Source: Podocnemis expansa
Lineage: Eukaryota > Chordata > Testudines > Podocnemididae
Length of the DNA stretch: 64,000 nucleotides
Assembly (NCBI GenBank): GCA_007922195.1
Contig: ML682003.1
Coordinates: 6,579,195-6,643,194, forward strand
Direction: 5' to 3'
Shown: positions 21,301 through 29,960 of the stretch, in pieces
How the letters are laid out: the number at the start of each line of letters is the position of its first letter
How positions within the stretch are numbered: position 1 is the stretch's first letter
Notes under the pieces: model-generated
What the model saw: only the letters and a program-made list of their open reading frames with translations
Told to the model about the DNA's origin: nothing
Database searches by the model: none
Program-made: the position numbers and the translations under genes

Positions 21301-24300
21301 GGATTACTAGGAATAAGCAGAAGATCCCCAGGCCAGGCCTCAGTCAGGTAGGTTGTGGGAGAGGGTCCGGTGCACTCCTGCCTAGCAGCCTGGATGCCAG
21401 GCCAGGCCCCTTTGTAAGGTAACTCAGTCACCCTGTGTAGGGAAAACACTTCAAGAGAAGTGCCCAGGGGCGGGTACTGAGCATGAGAATACTGGCCTGT
21501 GGTTCTGTCATGGGTGGTGATAGATCAGAGGGGGCTCTGTCTATGCCAGCCTGGTCAGGGTGGTGTTGGGCCAGAGGTGTTTATGTTGGAGAACTGGCTG
21601 GGAAATCAAAGTTCAGAGCTCACAGCCGACAGGAGGCTTGTGCCCTGAGGCTGGGCCTTGCCCTCCGAAGCAGAGCCACGACTAAATAATGCGGTGCCTG
21701 GAACGCGCTCCTTACAATAACTGGTGCCTGGAATGAGCAGCGTGGAGCGTGCCCTTTAATGGAGTGACTCAATGGAGCCATTCTGGCACGCCTGAAGCAA
21801 AGCCCCACTCGCCCCCCAGGTAGTTACAACTCTGCTGTGGAGTCACTGCAGGCAGCTTGGGAAACTCACCCTGCCTGGGGTTAGATACACCCCATGGGGC
21901 ACTGCTCCCCCTCTAGATGCCCAGGCCCACGCCTGGCACCCAGCTCTTGCTCCGGATGCCTAGGCAGCCCTGGATGGGTCGGGAGGAATGGAAGCCAAGA
22001 GGCAGCAGGGGTCTCACCCGTGATCTCATCCAGTGGGTCATCCTCGGGGCCATGCTCCTGGCGGCTCTGGGCCAGCAGGTTGTATTGGACGATGCTGTAG
22101 GTGGCACTGGCAGGCTCCTGGATTGCAGCACACAGCGTGGTCCCCAGCAGGCACATGTGCACTACAGGCTGCTGGCAGGAGAAACTGAGCAACAGGCTCA
22201 GGCACTCGTCAACATAGGGGAAGATGCGCCAGACCTTCACTGTGTGATCAGCACCTGCACCAGGCCAGCAGAAGGGCACTGCCGGGCTGCTCCCACCACA
22301 GCCCACGCCAGCTGCAATAGGTCATGGCCTGGGGAACCACCCATCCCTGCCAGCACGCACTCTGCCTTGGCCACAGCCAGGATGAAAACACACGATAGGG
22401 GGACAATCCCACGACTCTCACAATGACAGCCCATTTCCAAAAGGGATAGGCTTGTTAGTCTAGTCCAGCAAAAAAACCTAAGGAGTCATGTAGCACTTAA
22501 AGACTAACAGATTTATTTTTCACATGAGCTTTCATGGGAGAAAATCCCATTTCGTCAGATGTGCCTGCCCCCAGGATGGGGAGATACCCCTGCCCCAGGA
22601 TGGCAGGAGCTGTGAGTGGCACCTCCCCAGGTTAGGCAACATACCAGGGTTTTCCCTCCCCATTGTCTGAGTTGTTTCCACTATGAAGGAGTGGAAAAGT
22701 GGGAATAAAATCCAAATCCTGAATGCTCCACACAGCCACCACCCTGAGCACCACCACCCCTCACTGGCTCCAGGCAGGAAGGGCTGTGACAGATTGGGTC
22801 TGGGTCTGGGCCTGGGCCTGGGGCCGGGGCCAAGGATTCTGTGGGCCAGGACTCTTCCAGCCTCTGTGACCCCCCCAACTCTTGGGGTCCTGCCCAAGCC
22901 TTTGATGCCTAGGGATGACTCTGCCCTTCAAGGGCTCCATGAAGACTCCTGCCCCAGACTGGCGGTCACTCAAGCCCACAGACAGCCGCAGCCCCCAGGG
23001 GCCAATGCACTCACCGGCCGAGAGGATGCAGGTGTCGTTGGGGTGGGCAACCAGTGCAGTCACCCTCTCTGTGCCGTGAGCCTCCGTCCGATACTGAACG
23101 TGCCCGGTGAACCACTGCAGCACACACAGCTGCCCATCCTCCTGCCCCAGCACCGGCAGGTACCTGCAGGCAAAGTGCGTCCCTTGCTGCAGAGCCAGAG
23201 CACTCTGTAGACCAGGGATGGCCAAACTTAGGGAACTCAAGAGCCACACAAGTTGATTATGAAATCTTTCAGAGTCGCAGCGAGGCAGAGCCGTAACTAG
23301 GGGTTCTGGCGCCTGGGGCAAGCAGCCCCAAAGGCGCCCCCCCAGCCCCAATCCAGGGCCTATCTATACAGTGGTGGACATGGGGGTTGTGACCCTTACC
23401 CCCCCGCCAGAGCCAGCAATGGGGGTCCCCACTCTGCCACCACGGGGACAGGGGACCGCCCTGCTGCCTCTGGCCCCAGCCGGCAGGGAAGCAATGCCCC
23501 CTTCTGCCTCTGGCAGGAGCAGGGGGAAGGGATCACCCTGGCTGAATCTGGCCAGGGCGGGGGAACAAGCAAACCCCCTGGCCAGCTCTAGCCGTGGCGG
23601 GGGAACGAACCAGACCTCCGCCTGGCTCTGGCCTTGGCAGGGGAACAAGCAAACCCCACCCCGGCTCTGGCCACAGCAGAGAAACAAGAAAACCCCCCTG
23701 CCCACTTCTGGCCATGGCGGAGGAACAAACCAGACCCCTGCCTGGCTCTGGCCGTGGCAGGAGAAAAAGAAAATCCCCACCCGGCTCTGGCCGTGGCAGG
23801 GGAAAAAGAAAATCCCCACCCGGCTCTGGCCGTGGCAGGGGAAAAAGAAAATCCCCACCCGGCTCTGGCCGTGGCAGGGGAAAAAGAAAATCCCCACCTG
23901 GCTCTGGCCACGGCAGGGGAACAAGGAAACTTCCGCCCGGCTCTGGCCACAGCGGGGGAAACAAACCAGACCCTCACCCGGCTCTGGCCATGGCGGGGGA
24001 ACAAGCAAACCCCACCCGGCTCTGGCCACAGTGGGGAAAGAAACCAGACCCCCACCTGGCTCTGGCTGCAGCGGGGGAAGAAACCAGACCCCCGCCTGGC
24101 TCTGGCTGCAGCGGGGGAACAAGGAAACCCCCCTGCCCAGCTCTGGCTGTGGTGGGGAAGAGGAACCCTCCCACACCTCCTCCATTTTACCTGGCCAGTA
24201 GGAGGTGCAGGTGTGTACTGCTCCACCCTGAGTATTCATCTGAAGAATGCTCAGGGGACTGCAGATTTAAACTGTCCCCCAGGCTGGCCCCAGGAAGAAT

Positions 24301-27300
24301 TTGTCAGGGTAGAGCCAGGAACACTGATGTGGCTTTGTTTTTTTAACTCTTTGGGAGCCGCATTTTTACCTTTGAAGAGCTGCATTTGGCTCATGAGCTG
24401 CATTTTGGCCATGTCTGCTGTAAACCATGTGACGCTGGCTGGGTCTAGGGGACTGTTTAATTATCTTGCATATTAATATTTCATATTTACAATAATCCAT
24501 ATGTGATATGCCATGTCTGGTACCAATAGAAAAGTTGTGATCTGCGAGGAATGATTCTATGGTTTATATAAAAAAGAAAAAAGCAAGGAGCCTTGTGGCA
24601 CTTAAAGACTAACAGATTTATTTATCTCATGAGCTTTTGTGGGATAAATTTTTATGCGATAAATAAATCTGTTAGTCTTTAAGTGCCACAAGACTCCTTG
24701 CTTTTTTTGCTTTACTAGATTAACACAGCTGCCCCTTTGGAATTATGGTTTATATGTAGCTGTCATATCTGTATTAAAAATTAGGAATATATTTATCTTA
24801 TTTGTAGTCCAAGTTATTGCATCCTAAGGCATTCCCAGACTGGGTGGCTGTAAAACCACTGTTCTTTTTAATGGCCCACTAAGGAAATTCCCAGCTACAG
24901 CTGGCCTAGGAAGAAACCCATTCAACCAGTCACCCAGGCTGACCACATGACTCAACTCTCTTTTGATTTGCAAAGACTTCACACAGCATGGGGAAGGCCA
25001 GGGGTGATAAAAGGCAGCAGCATCAACTCTATTTTTAATTCAAGTTCCAAAGGGGCAGCTGTGTTAGTCTAGTCCAGCAAAAAAAAAACAGGAGTCATTC
25101 TGTAAGTTCCCCCATCTTCAAAGTGTCTGATGAAGTGGGATCTTCTCCCACAAAAGCTCATGAGATAAATAAATTTGTTAGTCTTTAAGTGCCACAGGAC
25201 TCCTTGCTAATTTTTTCTGCAGACTCTAGTCTACAACCAACACCCATCTCTGGAACTATTCCTCTGTGACTGGACAAAGGACTGAATCCACCCAGGTGCT
25301 GGATGTCTACCAGAGGAACTGGATAATCCTGCAAACTCCCAATTCTTCAAGAACTTGCTTTCCAAGGAGTCAATCATTTGTATGTATGTGATTCACTTTG
25401 ACCCTTTAACATCTCGCATATCTTGTTTCTTTTCTTTCTGTATTAAACCTTTAGTTTTAGCCACTAAAGGGTTTGTTGGCAGTATGATATTTTGGATAAG
25501 ATCCAAACCTATATTGTTCTGGTTGATGTGGCCGACCCTTTGGGGTCAGGAGAACCTATTTCTTTAAGAGACCCAGTGACTAGGTCAGGCCTGGAAGAGC
25601 TAATGTGCAATAAAGGGGGCTGTTTCTATTTTGTTATGCTTCCTGATGACCTATGTGGGGGATCAGAAGCATGGTGTGTTACCGATTAGGAGTCTGGTTC
25701 TGTACCACCAAACAGTGTTTGGAGAGTCTGGCTCTCGTTTGTGCAGCTTGCCCTGATTTTGGCACATTTCAGGAGGTTATCTCAGGAAACCCAGGTTACA
25801 CCCACCACCACAGTGACCCTTGCTGGGAGCTTCCCTCACCCCACAACTCCCCCTGCTGCGAGCTATCCCAGACAGCATGTGCCTGCCCCCACAGCACCAT
25901 GTCTCCTAGGGGCTAGGCAGGGACTAACTCACTGATTTTTGTCCTGAAGCCTCAGTGGGAGCTGCGTCCAGGATTTCTTGTCCCCATTCTGTGCCACAAC
26001 CTCCTGCCACTGGGCATAGGCCTTCCCGGGCTCCACGATGTGGCTGTAGAGCAGAAGGCAGCTGGGCTGCACTGAGTTGCTGTAGGGTGCTACACTCGTC
26101 TTGACACTCATGGGGTTGACAGCAGTGTTCACCCGCAGGAGCTGGCCTGGTGCCAGCAGCACAAAAAGGGTCTCCCGGGGCAGACAGTAGGCCACCGCCA
26201 CAGCCTGGCAGGGCCGGTCCAACAACAGCGTAGAGACGATGTGACCGGTGTGCGTGGCCACAAGCCGCACAGTGGAGTCCTGGCACACGCACACGGCCCG
26301 CACTGGGAAGCTGCCGAGGTCACTCAGGTCAGTGGTGCAAATGTGTGTCACGGCGGCCCCCAGCTGGGTGTGCACGGAGTAGAGCTGGTTGACCTTCCAC
26401 AGGTCCATGATGGTGCCAGACAGTGAGACCACGTACCCCCCCTCTGGGTGCGTCTGCAGCTGTTCCACCACCTCAGTCACCTGCACTTCGTCCACCTGGT
26501 CAATGGTCTGCAGGTTCCAGGTGCGAATGGTGCCATCCTGGGAGGCTGAGAGGATGAGAGGCCCCTGGGGGTAGATGGTCACTGCAGTCACAGGCCCTGC
26601 CGGAGAGGAAGACAGCGTCAGAGCAATCCCTTTGCTGCCCATGGGGCACCAACAGAGTAAAGGGCAGGGTTTGTTCCAGCTCAGGCACCCCCAGAAGAGG
26701 GTCACATGGGCACCAGGGGCCAGCTAAGTGTGATGGCAGCACCCACTCCCATCTCCCAGGCAGGACAGGGGCAGCCCAAGGATGGCCAGAGGCAGAAGCT
26801 GGGGCAGGGGCTGGCAGGTTCAGAGGGTATCTGACCTATCCGCCACATGGGGTCTGTGCATGGGACAGACTGGGCTCAGCCCCCTCCCCCCCCCGCCCTC
26901 ACCAGTGTGTCCCACGAAGATTGTCTGGATCAGCCACTTTTCGTCCCAGACCTTGATGGTGGTGTCCCGGGAGGCGGTCACCACACACGCCCCCGCCTTG
27001 CAGAAGGCAATGTCAGTGATGGCCCTGAGAGAGAGGCAGCCGTGAGCACGCCTGCTCCCGCTGGACCCAGGGCCCAGTGGGGCATCTGGCAGCAGAGCTG
27101 GGGCAGGAAGGGTCACCCCACAATTGCACAAGGCCTGAAGCGTAAGGCAAACTGCACAGTGGCTGGGCCCCAGGGGCACATACCAGGGGGGCTGGCTGGG
27201 CTCTCTCAGCTGTAGCTCTATGAAACATCTGTCCTGCCAGCCAGGGAGGGCTCGGGTAGCATCCCACAGCCTGCCCAGCCTGCACACCTCATGGTGAGGC

Positions 27301-29208
27301 GGACCGTGGGCCCCTCTCACCTGACAAATGTAGAGACGGGAGCAGCCACCCAACGCAGGCTTAGGCGAAAACACATGGGTGGGCAGCGACATGCTGACTG
27401 CCTTGCCCCCTCTGGCCAGGAACCCACCCGGCACACAGCACCTCCTGCCTAGGACCCCTTACCTGTTGTGAAGGTCCTTCTGGAAGGTCAGTAGCTCCCC
27501 CTTGGAGACGTTGAAGACGGCAACCCCGTTGCCGCAAGCAGCAAAGCACCTCTGAGGGACGCTAGTGTCCAGGGCCAGACGGGTGAAGGTGGTGCATGTG
27601 GACAGACCCGGCTGCACGGTGGCCTGGCACTGGAGCCGGCGGAAGCCATAGCGGAAGGCCCAGACGGACAGGCTGCCAGCGCCAGCTGTCACCACCTGAT
27701 TGAGTTCTGTGCTGTAGAGGCAGCAGTGCACGCCATGGGGAGCCTGCACTTTGGAGAAGACCTCAAAGGTGGGGCCTAGTACCTGCAGGCTGCCCTGGTC
27801 CCAGGCCACGTACTTGCTGACCTGGGCAGCGTACAGCAAGCCAGCAATCGGTTCCAGGGCCCGGCTACTGTGGCTGAATGAGCCGTCATCCTTGTGCAGG
27901 TGCAGCTGGCTCTGTGCATCCAGCACCACGAAGAGGCGAGCGTGGCTGTCATAAGCCACGTGCTGCACCGGCTGCTGGAAGCTGAGACGATACAGGTGCT
28001 GCAGGCCGTGGGTCAGCTGGGCTGTTTCCAGCTCTTCCTTCTTCATCTAGGAGCAGGAGTCGTGGTCAGGCACAGGCCCCCTCACTCACTCTGCTCTTTC
28101 ACACGGACCGCCCGCAGGGCCCGCACCTCTTGCCCCCTCAGCAGCTGAGCGGAGCCACACGTTCTGGTGCCGGATGGCTCCCATAGGAGGGTGGCTGCTG
28201 TGCAAGATACAGCTAGTAATGCCCCTAGTACACTGTGGGCTGGTGGTTGGGCCTCATGTCCTGGTTTAAGGAGTTTCCTGTCACATGCAGGCTGCTCGAG
28301 GAATTGATAGCATCCCGAGAGCTGGCAGGAGAAACCTCCTGGGAACAGTTGATGCAGAGTGGGTAAGGGCAGGGGCAAAGTTGGCTTGGCTTGTCAAAGA
28401 ACTCAATGGGGGAAGGACAGCGTGAGGCCTGAGTGACAGCCTCCCGGGCTCAGCGGACAGAGCTCCAGACCATGGGGGAGTGTGTGGCATGAGTGGGCCA
28501 GCAGGACAAGCTCAGCACAGATCCCAGCAGGCAGGTGCGGTGGTGACAACGTGGCCTGGCTGTGGACGAACGTGTTATCACCACTGGCTCAGATGCTTGC
28601 AGACACCAGGCTTTGGGCACCTCCCTCCTTCCACCACCATACCTTCTCCATAGTAACCTGGATGCCCTCTCGGAGCAAAGCCCAGAGCCGGCGGGCCCTC
28701 GTCTGCTGGGTCTCCTGCTTTCCTGGCAGGGTACTGCGGTGGCCCGTGGCGCCGGGAACGGCCACCGTCTCCGTAGGGGTACCTGCAGCAGGAAGAGAGG
28801 CTGGGAGATTCCCTTGGTGCCAGGGCAGCCCCAACCCACAGCACGGTTCTCACGTGCCCCCCACCGGCAGCAGCCTGCTCTACCCAACCCCTGCTTTTGT
28901 GGCGACAGAGATGGTCAAGGCCCAGGGAAAATGCCCGGACACAAGTGGGAAGTGGAGCGTGCAGGGGGCAGGGAATGTGCCCGACTGCAGCGGCTGTCGC
29001 CATGGGCCCAGAGGAGGCCAGCTCCACAGTGGCAGCCACGTAGAGGGGGCCACTGGCTCCATCCTCCCCTGGCACCTCCTTGGGCATGGACAGCCGTGGC
29101 AGAGAGGGGCCATGGGGGCAGGGCAGTCGAATGCCCGATGGCCTGCAGTGGGCACAGGGGAGATGGGGGCAACTTACAGCCACTCTCCTGTGATTCCCGG
29201 GGCTCCAT
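9168..29208 (-). CDS. WDR97: WDR97 (KIAA1875), WD-repeat protein (coding span seen)
   Basis: Thirteen exons give about 896 codons: 29208-29178, 28782-28643, 28046-27463, 27024-26903, 26596-25933, 23163-23015, 22254-22018, 19966-19876, 19220-19088, 17277-17150, 16341-16245, 15650-15495, 9323-9168. The first twelve join in phase with GT-AG borders. WD blades are visible, for example VTASRDTTIKVWD, ILSASQDGTIRTWNL, GADHTVKVWRIFPY and ASASRDGSVKIWN. The order of segments matches human WDR97 as I remember it, and so does the position beside MAF1. Human WDR97 is much longer (about 1,600 residues), so the C-terminal part is missing, beyond the window, or not recognised. WD proteins form beta-propellers for protein binding; the role of WDR97 itself is poorly known. 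Introns are crowded with transposons and minisatellites, but none interrupts an exon. Confidence 0.9.
9759..11345 (-). mobile_element. LTR family B, second copy
   Basis: It is the reverse complement of the element at 1-948. The terminus TGTAACCCTTCTGCC is at 9759. The other end is uncertain; 11345 is where a GTTACA-like terminus might lie. It sits in the WDR97 intron between exons 12 and 13 and carries a large expansion of an internal 81-bp tandem repeat. Confidence 0.6.
10185..10800. repeat. 81-bp minisatellite inside LTR B
   Basis: Units of about 81 bp (the phrase TCTGGTCACT recurs at 10331 and 10412) repeat roughly seven times with divergence and some truncated units. Because 81 is divisible by 3 and the unit lacks stops in several frames, long open frames of 190-256 codons arise; these are repeat translations, not genes. 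Confidence 0.85.
11440..12580 (-). mobile_element. CR1 LINE fragments, interrupted by a hAT-type element
   Basis: Plus-strand phrases such as GAATTCACTGAGCTTCTCCC and GCAAAGACTGATGCAAAGAA are antisense CR1 coding sequence. The block resumes after the element at 11893-12182. A short sense piece, TCAGACCAAGGGTCCATTCA-GCCCAGTGTCC, lies at 11450-11490. Confidence 0.65.
11893..12182 (+). mobile_element. hAT-type element, family TAGGGTTACCAGAT
   Basis: The ends TAGGGTTACCAGAT and ATCTGGTAACCCTA are inverted repeats. It is the best preserved 290-bp member of the family that also supplies the elements at 20150-20869, 57194-57442 and 58440-58698. The superfamily is inferred from the 8-bp TSD at the 20150 copy. 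Confidence 0.8.
12587..13300 (-). mobile_element. Penelope-like element with GIY-YIG remnant
   Basis: The minus-strand frame 13294-13001 (97 codons) contains IYIGQTGLSPRKSINRHKSD and FNLSGHSVADMKI, the GIY-YIG endonuclease signature of Penelope-like reverse transcriptases. The 12587-12710 part is the 3' tail family (GTTAGTCTGTTTCAGCAAAA, TCCTGTGGCACTT, TAAGCTTTCATGGGC). The reverse transcriptase part is absent and no intact element remains. Confidence 0.85.
13301..15490. other. Retroelement-like debris in WDR97 intron
   Basis: A TATA-like TATATAAACC at 13818 and phrases repeated within the block (CAGTTAGC-TGGTGAT, TCTAGTGAGAATGCAGTTAGC) suggest an LTR-type fragment, but no ends or TSD were found. 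The 14560-15310 part has no recognised homology. Confidence 0.3.
15495..15650 (-). CDS. WDR97: WDR97 exon 12
   Basis: The acceptor TTGCAG precedes 15650 and the donor GTGAGG follows 15495, giving 52 whole codons. ACAQLAARDQDLLLIQQGKL and FDRYMHLLYRRQPRI resemble the human segment with an ARDRDL motif and an FDNYLRLIY motif, which confirms the gene continues past the propeller. Confidence 0.86.
16245..16341 (-). CDS. WDR97: WDR97 exon 11
   Basis: The acceptor CTCTAG precedes 16341. The donor GTGAGC after 16245 gives a 97-nt exon encoding VCAPPIHWKPREDEDWSQAH and EKEEVMPDGRV. The phase completes the Lys codon of exon 10 exactly. An alternative donor three bases further 5' would drop one codon. 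It is too short to be obvious on its own; phase agreement on both sides is the main support. Confidence 0.72.
17150..17277 (-). CDS. WDR97: WDR97 exon 10
   Basis: The acceptor CCGGCAG precedes 17277 and the donor GTGAGC follows 17150. It encodes LLCMSLPDPIPDAAPGVSES and KDAQQRLLPEFRYAAAK, past the propeller. Phase fits exon 9 (0) and exon 11 (one base needed). Confidence 0.82.
17372..18775 (-). mobile_element. CR1 LINE, 3' part with reverse transcriptase
   Basis: Minus-strand frames carry YVDFSKAFDTVSHSI and the following GVPLKSVLGLVLFNIFI (the RT motif normally reads GVPQGSVLGP), then LYSALMRPHLEHCVQFWAP and the conserved C-terminal end. The frame is broken by substitutions, shifts and a hAT insertion at 18227-18391. 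It is 5'-truncated and dead. It occupies the WDR97 intron between exons 9 and 10. Confidence 0.92.
18227..18391. mobile_element. hAT-type MITE inside CR1
   Basis: It starts CAGTGGTTCTCAACC and ends TGAGAACTG. The flanks CTGTAGCT and CTCTACCA match at 5 of 8 positions. It splits otherwise continuous CR1 coding sequence, so it is younger than the LINE. Confidence 0.78.
19088..19220 (-). CDS. WDR97: WDR97 exon 9
   Basis: The acceptor TTCTCAG precedes 19220 and the donor GTAGGA follows 19088. It encodes HLKLNTIPESLAFGNDRGDL and a YLPRRYLTK end, corresponding to the last blade of the WDR97 propeller. Confidence 0.91.
19876..19966 (-). CDS. WDR97: WDR97 exon 8, WD blade
   Basis: The acceptor CCGTAG precedes 19966 and the donor GTGAGG follows 19876. 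This short exon encodes LCCCPMLKLFASASRDGSVK and IWNARNQLL. Size and phase fit between exons 7 and 9. Confidence 0.92.
20150..20869 (+). mobile_element. hAT-type element with internal minisatellite
   Basis: The ends TAGGGTTACCAGAT and CTGATAACCCTA are flanked by a perfect 8-bp TSD GACCTGGG (20142-20149, 20870-20877). The family normally measures about 290 bp; here it is 720 bp because of a C-rich tandem repeat and other sequence in its middle. It lies in the WDR97 intron between exons 7 and 8. Confidence 0.88.
20225..20450. repeat. C-rich ~40-bp minisatellite
   Basis: CTACTGCCCCCCAAATGCCTG recurs at 20278 and 20318; about five or six degenerate units. It is inside the hAT-type element at 20150-20869. 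Confidence 0.8.
22018..22254 (-). CDS. WDR97: WDR97 exon 7
   Basis: The acceptor GTGCAG precedes 22254 and the donor GTGAGA follows 22018. It encodes the blade GADHTVKVWRIFPYVDECLS and the stretch EPASATYSIVQYNLLAQSRQ, ending DDPLDEITG, all with clear human WDR97 counterparts. Confidence 0.93.
22441..22562. mobile_element. Penelope-type 3' tail fragment
   Basis: It shares TTGTTAGTCTAGTCCAGCAA, GCACTTAAAGACTAACAGATTT and GAGCTTTCATGGGAGAAAA-TCCCA-TTCGTCAGATG with the other tail copies. Confidence 0.8.
22796..22829 (+). repeat. G-quadruplex-forming tract
   Basis: Six G-runs of at least three, separated by two or three bases (GGGTCTGGGTCTGGGCCTGG...), meet the canonical G4 pattern. On the WDR97 transcript strand this is a C-rich tract within an intron. 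Confidence 0.85.
23015..23163 (-). CDS. WDR97: WDR97 exon 6
   Basis: The acceptor CCTGCAG precedes 23163 and the donor GTGAGT follows 23015. It encodes YLPVLGQEDGQLCVLQWFTG and VTALVAHPNDTCILSAG. The upstream intron boundary is unusually tight: a 1.2-kb hAT-type element begins at 23213, leaving about 50 nt of original intron before this exon. Confidence 0.92.
23213..24417. mobile_element. hAT-type element with 39-bp minisatellite
   Basis: The ends CAGGGATGGCCAAAC and TTTTGGCCATGTCTG are inverted repeats with 7/8 TSD CTGTAGAC (23205-23212) and CTGTAAAC (24418-24425). A second element-like start (CAGAGCCGTAACTAGGGG, 23284) is nested inside. The element begins only about 50 nt 5' of WDR97 exon 6. 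Confidence 0.8.
23525..24170. repeat. 39-bp minisatellite
   Basis: The unit CCGGCTCTGGCCGTGGCAGG plus GGAAAAAGAAAATCCCCA repeats every 39 bp (starts at 23781, 23820, 23859), about sixteen units with the central ones almost identical. As 39 is divisible by 3 and the unit lacks stops, long frames of 210-290 codons are open on both strands; these are artefacts. Confidence 0.95.
24569..24743. mobile_element. Palindromic Penelope-type insertion
   Basis: Flanked by a perfect 11-bp TSD TATGGTTTATA (24558-24568, 24744-24754). Two roughly 50-bp arms, 24576-24626 and 24658-24708, are inverted repeats separated by about 31 bp, so two tail pieces are joined in opposite orientation. It can form a long hairpin. 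Confidence 0.88.
25046..25214. mobile_element. Penelope-type tail fragment
   Basis: It shares GGGGCAGCTGTGTTAGTCTA at one end and TAAGTGCCACAGGACTCCTT at the other with the 24569 insert. It lies inside LTR A in place of a sequence that is continuous in the 6168-7151 copy. Confidence 0.85.
25933..26596 (-). CDS. WDR97: WDR97 exon 5, WD blades
   Basis: This is the largest exon (664 nt). The acceptor GGCAG precedes 26596 and the donor GTGAGT follows 25933. It holds GPVTAVTIYPQGPLILSASQ-DGTIRTWNL, then VRAVCVCQDSTVRLVATHTG and AVAVAYCLPRETLFVLLAPG, matching the middle of WDR97. It ends in a split Gln codon completed by exon 6. Confidence 0.94.
26903..27024 (-). CDS. WDR97: WDR97 exon 4, WD blade
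   Basis: The acceptor TCTCAG precedes 27024 and the donor GTGAGG follows 26903. It encodes AITDIAFCKAGACVVTASRD followed by TTIKVWD and a VGHTG turn, a textbook WD40 blade. Confidence 0.94.
27463..28046 (-). CDS. WDR97: WDR97 exon 3, N-terminal propeller
   Basis: A large 584-nt exon that follows the acceptor CTCCTAG and ends before GTAAGG. It starts MKKEELETAQLTHGLQHLYR and continues through FVVLDAQSQLHLHKDDGSFS and CFAACGNGVAVFNVSKGELL, all with recognisable counterparts in WDR97. A Met happens to be its first codon, but phase 0 with exon 2 shows it is internal. Confidence 0.92.
28643..28782 (-). CDS. WDR97: WDR97 exon 2
   Basis: The acceptor CTGCAG precedes 28782 and the donor GTATGG follows 28643. 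In the chosen frame it ends TRARRLWALLREGIQVTMEK, which resembles the N-terminal helix before the propeller in human WDR97. The other two frames are also partly open, but only this one joins both neighbours in phase. Confidence 0.82.
29178..29208 (-). CDS. WDR97: WDR97 first coding exon
   Basis: ATG at 29208 opens MEPRESQESG and one base of the next codon. A strong donor GTAAGT follows 29178. Its phase (one base left) exactly fits the next exon, which begins with two bases of a codon, and this agreement supports the start. The 5' UTR extends upstream into GC-rich sequence. Confidence 0.75.
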
Positions 29209-29399
29209 CGGGGCTGCTGGCAGCGTCTCCTCAGCTCAGCCCCACACGGCTCTGTCCTGCCAGCCCCAGGGCTCTGAGAGGTAAAAGGGAGCCCACTGCA
29301 GAGCCCAGAAGCGGCCCGAGAAACCCTCCAAGAGACGAACCCCCCTGAGACCCCCCATCTGCCCTGCATCGATCATCTGCACAGGCAGGATGTGGGGCA

Positions 29400-29960
29400 C
29401 TGGGTCCCCTCTAGCCATCCTGCCCCGCCAGATCTCAGCCCCATGCCCTCCCGCCCCCCAGCCAGGCACCCCAGCCCTCAGGCCTCCCTCGCTGGCCCCT
29501 GCAGGCTGCAAGGGCCGATGCCACCCACCTGCCGCGCCGGGCAGAGCAGCAGGGCCGGGGAAGACGGGTCACCGCGGAGACGGTTCTGTTTGGAGCCGTG
29601 GGGGGGGGTGAGTGCGGAAAGGCTGGGCCGGAGCCGCAGGGCCTGGAGAGGGACTCGGGGCTCGGCCAGGGCGGGGATTGGGGCTGGCTGGCCCGGAGGG
29701 ATGAATGCTGGGGCTGGAGGGGGGCCTGCATCCCAGCCTGGGAGTCCTGAGGGTGGGGACTAGGACAGGACTCATGGGGGAGAAGGGCAGTGGTCCGGAG
29801 GGGGAGTCCCTTTGCCTCTTCCCCCACCAGGGCATCCTCCCTCGCTCCCCCTACGCCCCGGGGCTGCCCCAGCCCCCATCCTCCCCCTGCCCTGCTGTGC
29901 AGCAGCCGGGGTGTTTACAGGCCCTGTGCCGGGGAAGGAGGTGGCACGGCCTCACAGCTG
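29400..29960. promoter_or_regulatory. GC-rich region upstream of WDR97
   Basis: A GC- and CpG-enriched stretch sits just 5' of the WDR97 start codon and is the likely promoter. At 29568-29581 GTCACCGCGGAGAC resembles an RFX X-box (GTNRCC, two-base spacer, then a partial second half-site). No TATA box was noticed. The start site is not determinable from sequence alone. Confidence 0.45.

Larger units (their letters stand above)
24428..25802 (+). mobile_element. LTR family A with two Penelope inserts
   Basis: It starts TGTGACGCTGGC and ends GGTTACACC, with a near TSD AACCA (24423-24427) and CACCA (25803-25807). TATA-like GATAAAAGG near 25014 and AATAAA near 25610 are kept. The inserts at 24569-24743 and about 25046-25214 account for its extra length over the 984-bp copy. 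Confidence 0.85.

Noticed and set aside
23364..24476. Long overlapping open frames of 212-291 codons on both strands
   Set aside because: They are translations of the 39-bp minisatellite; a unit length divisible by three with no stop codons keeps many frames open. No domain or splice context.
28482..29369. Frames of 240-288 codons overlapping the WDR97 5' exons
   Set aside because: They run through the splice sites of WDR97 exons and introns and have no recognisable domain; GC-rich shadow frames.
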